A DNA stretch of 64,000 nucleotides from Solwaraspora sp. WMMD1047 (GCF_029626155.1 NZ_JARUBL010000001.1:186001-250000), one strand, 5' to 3'. Counted from the first letter of the stretch, positions 17,629 to 26,211 are shown. Notes: generated by a model from the letters alone, not told the origin. A program made the numbers and translations.

Positions 17629-20551
17629 CCTCGCCGACGGCGCACTCGACTGGGCGGTCCAGGCCATCCGGCACCTCGGGCCTGCCCTGGACGCGACCAA
17701 TATCGCCGAAGCGCTGTGGCTGGCCGCCACCATCCGTGCCCCAGATTCGGTTGAGGACCGAGAATCGCCAGACCCCCACACACTGCTTCAGGCGAAAAAC
17801 CCGGACCCTGGCCGGCCGGACCGGTCGTCGGCGACGCTCAACCTCTACGACACGGCCGACCAACCATCAAACCCTGCCGACCAGAACTTGCGAGTACGGG
17901 GCGCGACCGCGCTGCCGGCTGCACTCGACGTCGAGCGAGCATTGCGGGCTTTTCGGCGGCCATGGCCTAGCGGCCGGCGCCAGCAACTCGACCTGGGGAC
18001 GACCGTCGAGAGATACGCCCAGACCGGCCAACTGATTCCGATCATGCGGCCGGCTCCCGAACGCTGGTTCGAGGTAGCGGTCGTCGTCGACGGTTCACCT
18101 TCGATGTCCGTCTGGCAATCGACCGTTCATGCGCTGGTACGGACGCTGCGTCATACCGGCGCGTTCCGATCCGTCCGGTCCTGGAAGCTCACGGTGAACG
18201 ACAGCGGGCCCGCGCTCGCCGACCAGGCGACGGGTCGGACGATCCACGTCAGCCGGTTGAGGACACCCGATAAGCGCCTGCTGGTGCTTGTTATCTCCGA
18301 CTGTGCGGGCGATTCATGGCAGGAATCGAGGACCTGGCGAGCCGTCTGGGACTGGTGCCGCCGCACGCCGACCGCCCTTATCAATCCGCTGAGCCCGACC
18401 CTGTGGCGTCGCACAGGGCTGTCGCTGCCCGGAGCCACGGTCCACGCGTCGCGCATCGGTACGGCGAATCGCGAGCTGCACTACTTTCTTCCCACCCTGT
18501 TGCGCCTATCGACCAGCTCTGATGGCTGGCTTCCCGTCCCGGTCCTCACGTTGACGCCCCATTCGATCTCACGCTGGGCGGATACGCTGATGCGTCTCGA
18601 TCCCCGGGGGTGCGAGGTGGTGCTGGTGCCCAGTTCCGGCCGCGTCGACCGGCTGGCTGACCGTTCGATCCCCGACTCGAACCCGATCGACCGGGTGGCG
18701 CGCTTCCGCCATATCGCGTCCGAGAATGCCGTCCGGCTCGCCGCCCTCTGCGCGCCACATAGCGCGGTCAGCATCGAGCACCTGCATCTTCTCCGCCAAG
18801 AGGTGGTCCCACTGGCCACCGTCAGCGATATGGCCGAGGTACTGGTTGGCGGAATCGGAACTGTCGTCTCTGAGGTCGACGGTCCGGTCTTCCATCTCTA
18901 CCCGGACGCTCGTCCAGCCCTGAGCGCGCTGCTCACTGCGAACGACGCCTGGCGCGCATACGAGGTGGTCAGCAGGTACGTCGAACGGAATTTCACTCCG
19001 TCCGGTCAGTTGACCTTGGCCGTCGGAGGTCAGACCGAATTGTCTGTGCCTGGCCGTCACCCGCTCGCGGACGCGTCACACGACATCCTGCGTCTCCTCG
19101 GCGTCACGCCACCGGACCAGGATCCGATCACGATAGAAACGGCCAGTAGGTCATTGACCGGAGGCGGGACACGCTTCACGAGCAGTCGGCCGCCGAAGCC
19201 TCCGTGGCAGTCTCCGGCCGGTGGCAACGATGTGGAGCAGGAGGTGCCGCGGCGGCCCCGGCTTTACTTCTTCCTCAGTTATGCGCGCAGTGACGATGAT
19301 CCGTACGTCGAGCAGTTCTTCCGGGATCTCTGTGGTGAGGTGCGGGTGCGGGCGGGGTTGGCCAGCAGTGAGGAGGTCGGCTTCTTCGATACCCACAGCA
19401 TCGGTATCGGGGCGACCTGGTCGTCGGAGTTGGTGGATGCGTTGGCCGAGTCCGGCACGTTTGTCGCGCTCTGCTCGCCGCGGTACTTCGTCAGTGAGGC
19501 GTGCGGTCGGGAGTGGCAGATCTTCACCGAGCGGGTCGAGCGGCATCAACTGGCCACCGGCTCCCGGTCTCGCACGATCATTCCGGCGTTCTGGTTGCCG
19601 CCGCGTCAGGTGCCGGAGGCAGTGCAGCGGCTGCAGTACGACAGCGCCGCGTTCGGGGAGGGGTATCGCCGAGACGGTCTGCGGCAGTTGCTGCGGCTGA
19701 GTCGTAACCAGGACGAGTACATCGAACTGCTGGCGGTGCTCGCCGATCAGATCGTGGAGAACGTCGACACCGATCCGTTGCCGCCGATTCCGCGGCAGGA
19801 GCGGGTGGAGTTCGTGGGGGTGCCGAGCGCTTTTCACCAAGCCGAAACGTCGATAGAGTCGCCAAGGGTAAACCGGCAAGGCGCCCTACGCGGACCGGAT
19901 GGTCGCTCCCCGTACAGCCACGTAGTCCAGGACCATGTGCATTTCGTGATCGCAGCGCCGAATCGGCGGGAGGCGCGCGCGGTCCGACGCGATGTCGCCT
20001 ACTACGGGGAGTACTCGGTCGAGTGGGCACCGTACCGGCCGACTTTCAGGCAACCGCTGGCTGATTTCGCCCGAGCGGTAGCTTCCAAGCGCAGGCTCAC
20101 CTCCGAGGTGTCGCCATTGGCTGGGCACTGGACCAGGATGCCATCCAGGGGGATCGTGGTACTGCTGGTCGACTGCTGGGTGTGGCAGATCGCGACCTAT
20201 CGCCGCGTTCTGTCGCAGTGGATAGAAACGCGGCGCTCCGAGTTGGTAACCACGGCGATGGTGCCGATCAACCCCGAGGATCGGGAGACCAGAGAGAACT
20301 GGCCTCAGCTCGCTGGCGGCCTGCGCCGCCTGTTCGCCCGAGGGACCAGCGCCGGTGAGGCCTTCGCCTTCCGGCCGGAGATCCTCAGTCACCGGGCCTT
20401 CGACGAGGACCTGCAGGTGGTGCTGGAAGTGGCCCGTAATCGCCTCTTCACTCTGCACAGCTCGGCAGAGGATGAGCCGTCATCACGCAGCTCACGTCGA
20501 CCTGTTGTTGAGGCAGGGTTCCAGTTCGAAGGCGAGCCGGATGCGCCATGA
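17621..20551 (+). CDS. vWA (SAV_2336-type) and FxsC-type TIR fusion protein
   Basis: 976 residues, overlapping the MoxR gene by 8 bases. Residues 1 to about 500 are of the SAV_2336 N-terminal type with a vWA-like core; VVVDGSPSMSVW (157-162) has the DxSxS metal-binding motif. Residues about 545-745 are a TIR domain of the FxsC class: YFFLSYARSDDD, a central FFDTHSIGIG, and SPRYFVSEACGREW, whose Glu matches the usual NADase catalytic position. Residues about 770-976 match the FxsC C-terminal region (HVHFVIAAPNRREA). FxsC normally belongs to the FxSxx-COOH system, but no such peptide or maturase is seen nearby. One protein thus joins the ternary system's vWA part to a probable NAD-depleting effector. 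Confidence 0.88.
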   Translation: MPDLADGALDWAVQAIRHLGPALDATNIAEALWLAATIRAPDSVEDRESPDPHTLLQAKNPDPGRPDRSSATLNLYDTADQPSNPADQNLRVRGATALPAALDVERALRAFRRPWPSGRRQQLDLGTTVERYAQTGQLIPIMRPAPERWFEVAVVVDGSPSMSVWQSTVHALVRTLRHTGAFRSVRSWKLTVNDSGPALADQATGRTIHVSRLRTPDKRLLVLVISDCAGDSWQESRTWRAVWDWCRRTPTALINPLSPTLWRRTGLSLPGATVHASRIGTANRELHYFLPTLLRLSTSSDGWLPVPVLTLTPHSISRWADTLMRLDPRGCEVVLVPSSGRVDRLADRSIPDSNPIDRVARFRHIASENAVRLAALCAPHSAVSIEHLHLLRQEVVPLATVSDMAEVLVGGIGTVVSEVDGPVFHLYPDARPALSALLTANDAWRAYEVVSRYVERNFTPSGQLTLAVGGQTELSVPGRHPLADASHDILRLLGVTPPDQDPITIETASRSLTGGGTRFTSSRPPKPPWQSPAGGNDVEQEVPRRPRLYFFLSYARSDDDPYVEQFFRDLCGEVRVRAGLASSEEVGFFDTHSIGIGATWSSELVDALAESGTFVALCSPRYFVSEACGREWQIFTERVERHQLATGSRSRTIIPAFWLPPRQVPEAVQRLQYDSAAFGEGYRRDGLRQLLRLSRNQDEYIELLAVLADQIVENVDTDPLPPIPRQERVEFVGVPSAFHQAETSIESPRVNRQGALRGPDGRSPYSHVVQDHVHFVIAAPNRREARAVRRDVAYYGEYSVEWAPYRPTFRQPLADFARAVASKRRLTSEVSPLAGHWTRMPSRGIVVLLVDCWVWQIATYRRVLSQWIETRRSELVTTAMVPINPEDRETRENWPQLAGGLRRLFARGTSAGEAFAFRPEILSHRAFDEDLQVVLEVARNRLFTLHSSAEDEPSSRSSRRPVVEAGFQFEGEPDAP

Positions 20552-20579
20552 CCCATGATCTGGGACTTCGTTCGGCTCC

Positions 20580-20768
20580 CTACCGCTTGGCGGACTGGAT
20601 GAAGGTCTGCCAGGTGGTGGGGGTGAAGGTGAGGGTGGGGCCGGGGCGGTCCTTGGAGTCGCGGACCAGGACGCGGCCGGGGAGATTGTCGGCCACCTCG
20701 ACGCAGGCGCCCTGGTTGGAGCTGCTGCGGGTGCTGGTGCGCCAGCGGGGGCGCTCACTCGTACTCAT
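20580..20768 (-). CDS. DUF397 protein
   Basis: 62 residues. It has the DUF397 pattern: WRTSTRSSSNQGACVEVADN, then VRDSKDRPGPTLTFTPTTW and a final segment. DUF397 proteins are encoded next to DUF5753-type XRE regulators and act as small partners in actinomycete developmental regulation (BldB- and WhiJ-like pairs). Its start overlaps the end of the regulator gene at 20755 by 14 bases. The gene is convergent with the vWA-TIR gene, whose stop is only 29 bases away. Confidence 0.93.
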   Translation of the reverse strand: MSTSERPRWRTSTRSSSNQGACVEVADNLPGRVLVRDSKDRPGPTLTFTPTTWQTFIQSAKR

Positions 20769-21531
20769 CGGCCACCTTCTCGATCAGCTTGCGTGACAGG
20801 TCGACGGGCAGCGCCAGTCCGGAGACGATCTCCCAGGCCAATTCTAGTTTGGCGATGTCGTCGGCGTCGGTGGTGACGTCGCCGCGCAATGGACCGTCGA
20901 CGTAGCCGACCCGCTGCCGGCCGGGCAGGGTGGCGAGCACGAACGCCCCGGCGAGGCCGGCGTGCAGGCCGGTGCCGTTCGGGATGACGAGCACCTGGGT
21001 CCGGGTCTGGTGGGTGGCGCTGATCAGGTGGTCGAGCTGGTCCTTCATCACCTCGGGCGGGCCGCAGCGCAGCGCGAACTCGCCGATGACGGCGGTCAGC
21101 ATCGGCGGATCGGGGCGGCCGACGGTGGCCGCCTGCCGCTCGCGCCGGTCCTTGGTGGTGCGCTCGACCTCGCTCTCCGGCAGCCGGCCGCCGCGCAGCA
21201 CCGCGCGGGTGTAGTCCTCGGTCTGGAGCAGGCCCGGGATCAGGCTGGGCTCGAACCAGCGCAGCATGGTGGCGCGGCTTTCGTGGTAGGTCCACGGGCG
21301 CAGCCAGAGCTCCGTCGCCTCGTCCCGTGCCGTCGCGACCGCCTCCCGGACCTTTCCCTCTGCGCCGAGGGCGAGGTCGAGTCGATCAGTGGTGTCGGGT
21401 TGCGGAATGAGCCGGCCATTCTCGATGGCCGTGATCAACGATGCGCTGACCTTGATCGATCTGGCGAGTTGGCGCTGGGTCAGTTTGCGTTCGGTGCGGA
21501 GCCGTCTGACGGTCTTCGGAAGCTCGCTCAC
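20755..21531 (-). CDS. XRE-family regulator with DUF5753 domain
   Basis: 258 residues from the GTG at 21531, with GGGGG 9 bases upstream; a GTG at 21540 is also possible. The helix-turn-helix is at about residues 5-60 (LRTERKLTQRQLARSI, SASLITAIENGRLIP). The DUF5753 domain follows (EPSLIPGLLQTEDYTRAVL, then QVLVIPNGTGLHAGLAGAF). It is WhiJ-like and paired with the overlapping DUF397 gene. A second pair of the same type lies at 50155-51229. Confidence 0.93.
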   Translation of the reverse strand: MSELPKTVRRLRTERKLTQRQLARSIKVSASLITAIENGRLIPQPDTTDRLDLALGAEGKVREAVATARDEATELWLRPWTYHESRATMLRWFEPSLIPGLLQTEDYTRAVLRGGRLPESEVERTTKDRRERQAATVGRPDPPMLTAVIGEFALRCGPPEVMKDQLDHLISATHQTRTQVLVIPNGTGLHAGLAGAFVLATLPGRQRVGYVDGPLRGDVTTDADDIAKLELAWEIVSGLALPVDLSRKLIEKVADEYE

Positions 21532-21605
21532 CGGTATCACCCCCGTATACGAAAGGCGGGTCGGGCATTCGGCGGCCGGCGTTCGGCACTGGGACCCTGT
21601 CCGGC

Positions 21606-21824
21606 GTGCTCGGGAAGCCGGTGCCGGACGCGATCCCGGCCGACGTCGAAGCGGACACGCTGCGAACACTGCTCGCCCGACACGAGGCGAAGGACGAGAA
21701 GAACTGCCGCTGCGGCCTGCCACTCGGTGAGGAAACCGGGCTCTGCTTCTACGGCCGGCAGGCCCAGAAAAGGCTCTACAACCTGACGCTGGACCGGCGC
21801 GCCGCCGACGACCCGAACGCCTAG
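21606..21824 (+). CDS. Small Cys-containing hypothetical protein
   Basis: About 72 residues from a GTG at 21606, divergent from the XRE gene. The centre holds NCRCGLPLGEETGLCFYGRQ, whose three Cys residues suggest a metal or redox site. No strong ribosome-binding site is seen, so the start is uncertain; a GTG at 21621 also works. The family is not recognised. Confidence 0.5.
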   Translation: MLGKPVPDAIPADVEADTLRTLLARHEAKDEKNCRCGLPLGEETGLCFYGRQAQKRLYNLTLDRRAADDPNA

Positions 21825-21832
21825 CCGACCGA

Positions 21833-21898
21833 AAAGATCGTCAGGACATTCAGCACGCCCAGCGCCGAAATAGCGTGCCCAATGTCCTGACGATCTTT
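21833..21898. terminator. Long perfect hairpin, 18-bp outer stem with nested inner stem
   Basis: AAAGATCGTCAGGACATT (21833-21850) pairs perfectly with AATGTCCTGACGATCTTT (21881-21898). Inside it, GCACGC (21853-21858) pairs with GCGTGC (21873-21878). It lies between the small gene ending at 21824 and the Uma2 pseudogene at 21925. It would terminate transcription in either direction. The outer stem is much less G+C-rich than its surroundings, so a small mobile palindromic element is a second possibility. Confidence 0.75.
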
Positions 21899-21924
21899 CT
21901 GTAGCGAAACTACATTGAGGGGTC

Positions 21925-22478
21925 ATGAGCGCTGATGCAGTCGGCATGCATATGCCCGCCATCGTGACGCTCGACGACGTGGCGGCGATGAACGCCGCGG
22001 ACTCGAACGGTCACCGTTACGACACCAGCCCCGAAGGGGTCCTGTCGGTCACGCCCCCACCCGACTCCGAACACGCGAGATCGCCAGCAGGCTGTTCGCC
22101 TGGCTCATCATGGCCGGCTGGCCGGCCGAGCAGGTGTTGCAGGCCGCCGGGGTGCGGATTCCGGGGCCGGACGGGGATGGCGGCCGGATCCCCGACCTCA
22201 GCGTCTGGCGCAAGCAACCGCCCCGCCGCGTCTGGCTGTCGGCCCCCGACATCCTCCTCGTCGTCGAGATCGTCTCACCGGGGTCGGAGGCGATGGACTC
22301 GGTGACCAAGCTCCGCGAGTACGCCGCGGTGGGCATCCCGCATTACTGGGTGGTCGACCGGGACGACGCTCAGACGGCCACCCTGCACCGCCTGACCGGG
22401 CTTGGCGGCTACCAGGAGCAGGCGAAGCTGCCGCTGGCCTGGCTGTTGCAGACCGCGCCCGGCGACCATCTCGACTAG
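21925..22478 (+). pseudogene. Uma2-family (DUF820) nuclease gene with a frameshift
   Basis: The first frame gives MSADAVGMHMPAIVTLDDVA to TPPPDSEHA, then family resemblance stops at about nt 22075. It resumes one frame over as EIASRLFAWLIMAGWPAEQV and continues through IPDLSVWR, VVEIVSPGSEAMDSVTK and YWVVDRD to a TAG at 22476-22478. The PD-(D/E)xK motif (a PDL Asp, then VVEIVSPGS) is intact. A single base missing near 22074-22077 explains the break. It is either a true pseudogene or a sequencing error. Uma2 proteins are abundant, poorly understood nuclease-fold proteins. Confidence 0.8.
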
Positions 22479-22493
22479 AACCGACCAGACCGC

Positions 22494-23402
22494 CTAGACC
22501 TCGGCGGGGTCGGGCACCGGGACGCGGACCGTGATCGCGGCGGGCACCACCCTGACCTTCAGCTTGCGGGTTGCGCCCTGCTCGCCGCCGTCCAGCTCGT
22601 AGGTGGTCTTCTCGGCCAGCCGCACGGTCACCTTGCTGGCTCGGGTGACCTGCACGAACGGGGACTTCTCCGTCCGGCCGACCGCCATCCGGCCGATCGT
22701 GCGGGCCCAGTCCAGCGGGCCGTGCGCGGTGGCCACGCCGACCTCCAGCCGGCCGTTGTCCGGCTCCGCGTCGTCGAACGCCTCGATCCCACCGGTGATC
22801 ATGCTGACGTTGCCGAACAGCACGCAGGTCGCGTCGCCGGAGTACCACTTCCGGCCGTCCACCTTGATCTTCGTCGGCACCGACTCGTCCCGCACGTGCC
22901 GCAGCCCGGTGAGGACGTACGCGAGCTTGCCGGCCCGGTCCTTCAGGCCCCGGTCGGCGTCCCCGATCAACTCGCCGTCGAAGCCTGCGCCGGCCATCAC
23001 CGCGAAGTGCTGACCGTTCACCTTGCCGAGGTCGATCGCCCGGGGCCGGCCGTGGAAGGCGATCTCGACCGCCTTCTCCAGATCCTCCGGGATGCCCAGG
23101 TTGGTGGCGAGCAGGTTCGCCGTACCGGCCGGGATGATCGCGGTCTGCACGTCGCGGCCGGCGAGGGCGTCCATGCACCGCTGCACCATCCCGTCGCCGC
23201 CCCAGACGAGCACCAGTTCGGCGCCCTTCTCGACCGCCTTGCGGGCCTTCTTTGGGGCTTTGCGGCTTTTCGGCACCTCGTACCAGATGGGGTTTTCTAT
23301 GCCCCGGTCGGCGAGCAGCCGGCGCAGCTCGGGCAGGCCGCCGCCGAGGGACTTCCGGCGGTGGGCGACGACGGCGACTCGGGGCGCTGCTGGCTGTTTC
23401 AT
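22494..23402 (-). CDS. Diacylglycerol kinase-family lipid kinase
   Basis: 302 residues from the ATG at 23402. The kinase catalytic domain shows LVLVWGGDGMVQRCMDAL (nucleotide-binding GGDG) and IIPAGTANLLATNLGIP. The C-terminal domain contains VMAGAGFDGELIGDAD. These are hallmarks of DAGK_cat proteins, which phosphorylate diacylglycerol or related lipids at the inner membrane face (BmrU/YegS group). The exact lipid cannot be told. Confidence 0.9.
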   Translation of the reverse strand: MKQPAAPRVAVVAHRRKSLGGGLPELRRLLADRGIENPIWYEVPKSRKAPKKARKAVEKGAELVLVWGGDGMVQRCMDALAGRDVQTAIIPAGTANLLATNLGIPEDLEKAVEIAFHGRPRAIDLGKVNGQHFAVMAGAGFDGELIGDADRGLKDRAGKLAYVLTGLRHVRDESVPTKIKVDGRKWYSGDATCVLFGNVSMITGGIEAFDDAEPDNGRLEVGVATAHGPLDWARTIGRMAVGRTEKSPFVQVTRASKVTVRLAEKTTYELDGGEQGATRKLKVRVVPAAITVRVPVPDPAEV

Positions 23403-23571
23403 GCCATCCCGCTTACCCAACCGGCCGCCGGAGCTACCGCGCCGCCGCGCCTCGGCCAGCCGATGGGGCCCCGGCGCCTGGCCGGGGTGGGTGGGCGGCG
23501 AGCCCGGAACCCTGTGCAACACTCCCGGCCGACGCCCTTCCCTCCGACCGGGCGAACGACAGGGGACGACG

Positions 23572-24150
23572 ATGAACATCGAGACACTCCAGGCCCAGCG
23601 CCAACTGATCGTGCGCCAGCGGATCCGGCTCATGGTCAACCAGTACGAGGTCCTGGCCGCCGGACCGGACGGCGGCGAGGGCGAACTACTGGCGTACGCG
23701 CAGCAGAAGCGGATGGCCTTCCGTGAGCAGGTGACGCTCTACAGCGACGACACCAAGCAGCAGCCGGTGCTCGGCTTCAAGGCCCGCCAGGTCCTCGACC
23801 TCGCCGCCACCTACGACGTGACGGACGCCGGTGGCAGCGCGATCGGCCTGTTCCGCAAGGACTTCAAGCAGTCGCTGCTGCGCTCCACCTGGCACCTTGA
23901 GCAGCCCGGCCTGGGCGCGATGATCGGCCAGGAGCGGAACATGGCGGTCGCCATCCTGCGGCGGTTCGTCGACTCGCTCTCCTGGCTGCCGTACCACTTC
24001 GACTTCGTGCTGGACGGCCAGCCGGCCTTCTCCGTGATCAAGAAGTTCGGCCTGCGGGACAAGTACGTGGTCGAGATCCACAACCCGGGCCTCGACCGGC
24101 GCCTGGTGGTCGCGATGGCGGTCGCGCTGGACGCCCTGCAGAGCCGCTGA
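23572..24150 (+). CDS. LURP-one-related/tubby-like protein
   Basis: 192 residues. AGGGGACG precedes the ATG at 23572. The sequence (RQRIRLMVNQYEVLAA, AYAQQKRMAFREQVTLYSDD, FKARQVLDLAATYDVTD, GQERNMAVAILRRF, PYHFDFVLDG) fits the LURP-one/scramblase-like beta-barrel fold with a buried helix. Bacterial members are common in actinomycetes and have no settled function; membrane-lipid association is suspected from the superfamily. It is divergent from the lipid kinase gene. Confidence 0.8.
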   Translation: MNIETLQAQRQLIVRQRIRLMVNQYEVLAAGPDGGEGELLAYAQQKRMAFREQVTLYSDDTKQQPVLGFKARQVLDLAATYDVTDAGGSAIGLFRKDFKQSLLRSTWHLEQPGLGAMIGQERNMAVAILRRFVDSLSWLPYHFDFVLDGQPAFSVIKKFGLRDKYVVEIHNPGLDRRLVVAMAVALDALQSR

Positions 24151-24219
24151 GCGTGGACCCCGGGACGGGTGGTCGGACTCCCGCGACAGCGGGGGTCCGC
24201 CCCCGTCCGGCCTCGTCCG

Positions 24220-24954
24220 TCACCCGGCCGGCGGGGCCGGCTCGGTCTCGACGTCGGCCACCACGACCGTGACGTTGTCCGGCGCGCCCGCCTGATGGGC
24301 CAGCTTGACCAACTGCTCCCCGCACTGGTGCCGGTCGGCCCAGTGTGCCAGGGTCTGCCCGATCGCCTGGTCGTCGACCACATCGGAGAGCCCGTCACTG
24401 CAGAGCAGCAGCCGGTCACCGGCGGCGGCCGGGACGGTGTCGATGCTCGGCGCCAGCCCGGCGCCCTGCACCGCCCGGGTGACAAGCGAGCGCTGCGGAT
24501 GCCGGCGGGCCTCCGCCGAGGTCAACACCCCCTGGTCGACAAGCGCCTGGACGAGAGTGTCGTCTCTGGTCAGTCGTCGCAGCGTGGCGCCGCGCAGCAG
24601 ATAACCCCGGGAGTCGCCGACATGTGCGACGGTGAGAAGTGTGTCGGCCAGCAGTACCGCGGTGATGGTGGTGCCCATCCCGTCCCGTGCCGGGTCGGCC
24701 TCGACCGCCGCCCGGATCTGGAGATTCGCCGTCTCGACCGCGCCGTTGAGCGCGGCGACCGGGTCGTCGGCCGGCGCCCACTCCAGCGCCGCCAGCGCTC
24801 GGATCGCGATCTCGCTGGCCACCTCGCCGGCCGGCAGCCCGCCCATCCCGTCCGCCACCGCGATCAGCCGGCTACCGGCGTGCGCGGCGTCCTCGTTCTC
24901 GGGCCGGACCAGGCCGGGATCGGTGACGGCCACCGCGCGCAGGATCAGGCTCAT
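24220..24954 (-). CDS. PPM-type serine/threonine protein phosphatase
   Basis: 244 residues. Metal-binding motifs are complete: RPENEDAA, VADGMGGLPAG, MGTTITAVLL, VGDSRGYLL, LCSDGLSDVV and PDNVTVVVAD. This is a minimal PP2C domain like PstP, dephosphorylating Ser/Thr kinase substrates. It is not next to a kinase here. It is divergent from the LuxR gene at 25017 and shares a 62-base regulatory region containing a perfect palindrome. Confidence 0.95.
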   Translation of the reverse strand: MSLILRAVAVTDPGLVRPENEDAAHAGSRLIAVADGMGGLPAGEVASEIAIRALAALEWAPADDPVAALNGAVETANLQIRAAVEADPARDGMGTTITAVLLADTLLTVAHVGDSRGYLLRGATLRRLTRDDTLVQALVDQGVLTSAEARRHPQRSLVTRAVQGAGLAPSIDTVPAAAGDRLLLCSDGLSDVVDDQAIGQTLAHWADRHQCGEQLVKLAHQAGAPDNVTVVVADVETEPAPPAG

Positions 24955-24989
24955 GCGTCGATCTTGCCAAGAACTCCCCGGATCCGTCT

Positions 24990-25007
24990 CTACGCAGTAC
25001 TGCGTAG
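24990..25007. promoter_or_regulatory. Perfect 18-bp palindrome CTACGCAGTACTGCGTAG
   Basis: The palindrome lies between the divergent phosphatase (start 24954) and LuxR-family gene (start 25017), 9 bases before the latter. LuxR/NarL-type regulators of actinomycetes bind palindromes of this kind near their own genes. It is placed to repress or autoregulate the LuxR gene and may influence the phosphatase. Confidence 0.8.
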
Positions 25008-25016
25008 GGTGAAGCG

Positions 25017-26057
25017 ATGATGCCGGTCTCCATGGTCGGGCGCGCCGGCGAGTTGGCCGAGCTCGTCCGCGCCTGGTCGGCCGTGGTCGACCGGCGACCG
25101 GGACGGGCCGCCCGCACGGTGGTGGTCACCGGCGCCGGTGGGGTCGGCAAGAGCCTGTTGATCGCCTCCGCCCTGGACGCCCTGATCCCCCGGCCGAGCG
25201 CGGTGCTCTCCGGCTCGGCCCGGGTGCACTCGCCGGCCCCCTACGACTGGCTCGCCGCGGTGTTGACCGGCTGCGACACCCGAAATCTGCCGTTGCCGGC
25301 GGACGCGTTGGCCTGGCTCGCCCAGCACCCGAACGCGCCCCGCGAGCGGTACGCCCCGGACGCGCTGCTGCGGCTGGCCGTCCGTACCGTCCGGGCCCTG
25401 GTCGGCGCCGGCCCGGCGGTGCTGGTGGTGGAGGACCTGCACGCGCTCGACCCGGCGAGTCTCAACCTGGTCGGCGAGCTGGCCGCCGCGCCGGAGCTGC
25501 CGGTCCTGCTCATCGCCGCCAGCCGACCGGCGGCGTCCGCGGTCTCGCCGGAACTCACCCGGCGGACCCTGGCCCGGCTCTGCGGGGTTGCCGGCGCGGT
25601 CCGGCAGCACCTCGACGAGCTGACCCGGACCGAGGTGGCCGAGGTGCTGGCCCAGGTCTATCCCGACCAGAAGGTGCCCGCCACGGTGACGGCCGCGGTC
25701 TGGCAACGCACCGGCGGCAACCCGTACCGGTTGATCGAATACCTGGCCACGGACGGCCGGCGCGGGCTGGCGGGCCTGGCGGACCGGCCGGCGCCGGCCC
25801 GCCCGGCGCCCCGCCGGCCGGTCAACGCCGGCCCGGCCGGGGTCCCCGCCGAGTTGACCGGTCGGGAGATCGAGGTGCTCGGCTGCCTGGCCGCCGGCAT
25901 GTCGAACAAGCAGGTTGCCCGCTCGCTCGGAATCTCGATCCGCACGGTCACCGTGCACGTGTCGAACCTGCTCCGCAAGACCGGTTCGGCGTCGCGGACC
26001 GAGGCCGCCCTCTGGGCCCTCGAACACCAGTTCAATGATCCGGCCGGCCGTCCCTGA
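25017..26057 (+). CDS. LuxR-family regulator with AAA ATPase domain
   Basis: 346 residues. An ATPase domain comes first: P-loop VVTGAGGVGKSLLIAS (about 38-53), Walker B AVLVVEDLHALD, then IAASRPAA. A LuxR helix-turn-helix is at about 285-340 (LTGREIEVLGCLAAGMSNKQ, ISIRTVTVHVSNLLRKTGS). It is much shorter than typical LAL regulators because the long helical repeat region is missing. The target is unknown; the palindrome just upstream is a probable self-binding site. The ATG at 25020 is an alternative start. Confidence 0.9.
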   Translation: MMPVSMVGRAGELAELVRAWSAVVDRRPGRAARTVVVTGAGGVGKSLLIASALDALIPRPSAVLSGSARVHSPAPYDWLAAVLTGCDTRNLPLPADALAWLAQHPNAPRERYAPDALLRLAVRTVRALVGAGPAVLVVEDLHALDPASLNLVGELAAAPELPVLLIAASRPAASAVSPELTRRTLARLCGVAGAVRQHLDELTRTEVAEVLAQVYPDQKVPATVTAAVWQRTGGNPYRLIEYLATDGRRGLAGLADRPAPARPAPRRPVNAGPAGVPAELTGREIEVLGCLAAGMSNKQVARSLGISIRTVTVHVSNLLRKTGSASRTEAALWALEHQFNDPAGRP

Positions 26058-26095
26058 CGATCCGGCCGACGGCTTGACGCGTACGCCATCATTGG

Positions 26096-26126
26096 GGGAG
26101 AGGGCTGTGTCTACTTTGTCTCTCCC
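26096..26126 (+). terminator. Weak hairpin after the LuxR gene
   Basis: GGGAGAG (26096-26102) pairs with CTCTCCC (26120-26126) across a 17-base loop, 39 bases after the LuxR stop. It is a plausible but weak terminator. The remaining sequence to 26212 should hold the promoter of the next operon; no clear -10/-35 pair is visible. Confidence 0.4.
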
Positions 26127-26211
26127 GGGAAGCTCCGGCGTCCCAGCCACATAAACACGAGCGGCGCTCGCAGGTCAGACGGCGAAATCGGCGGATGGTG
26201 GTGCGCGAAAG

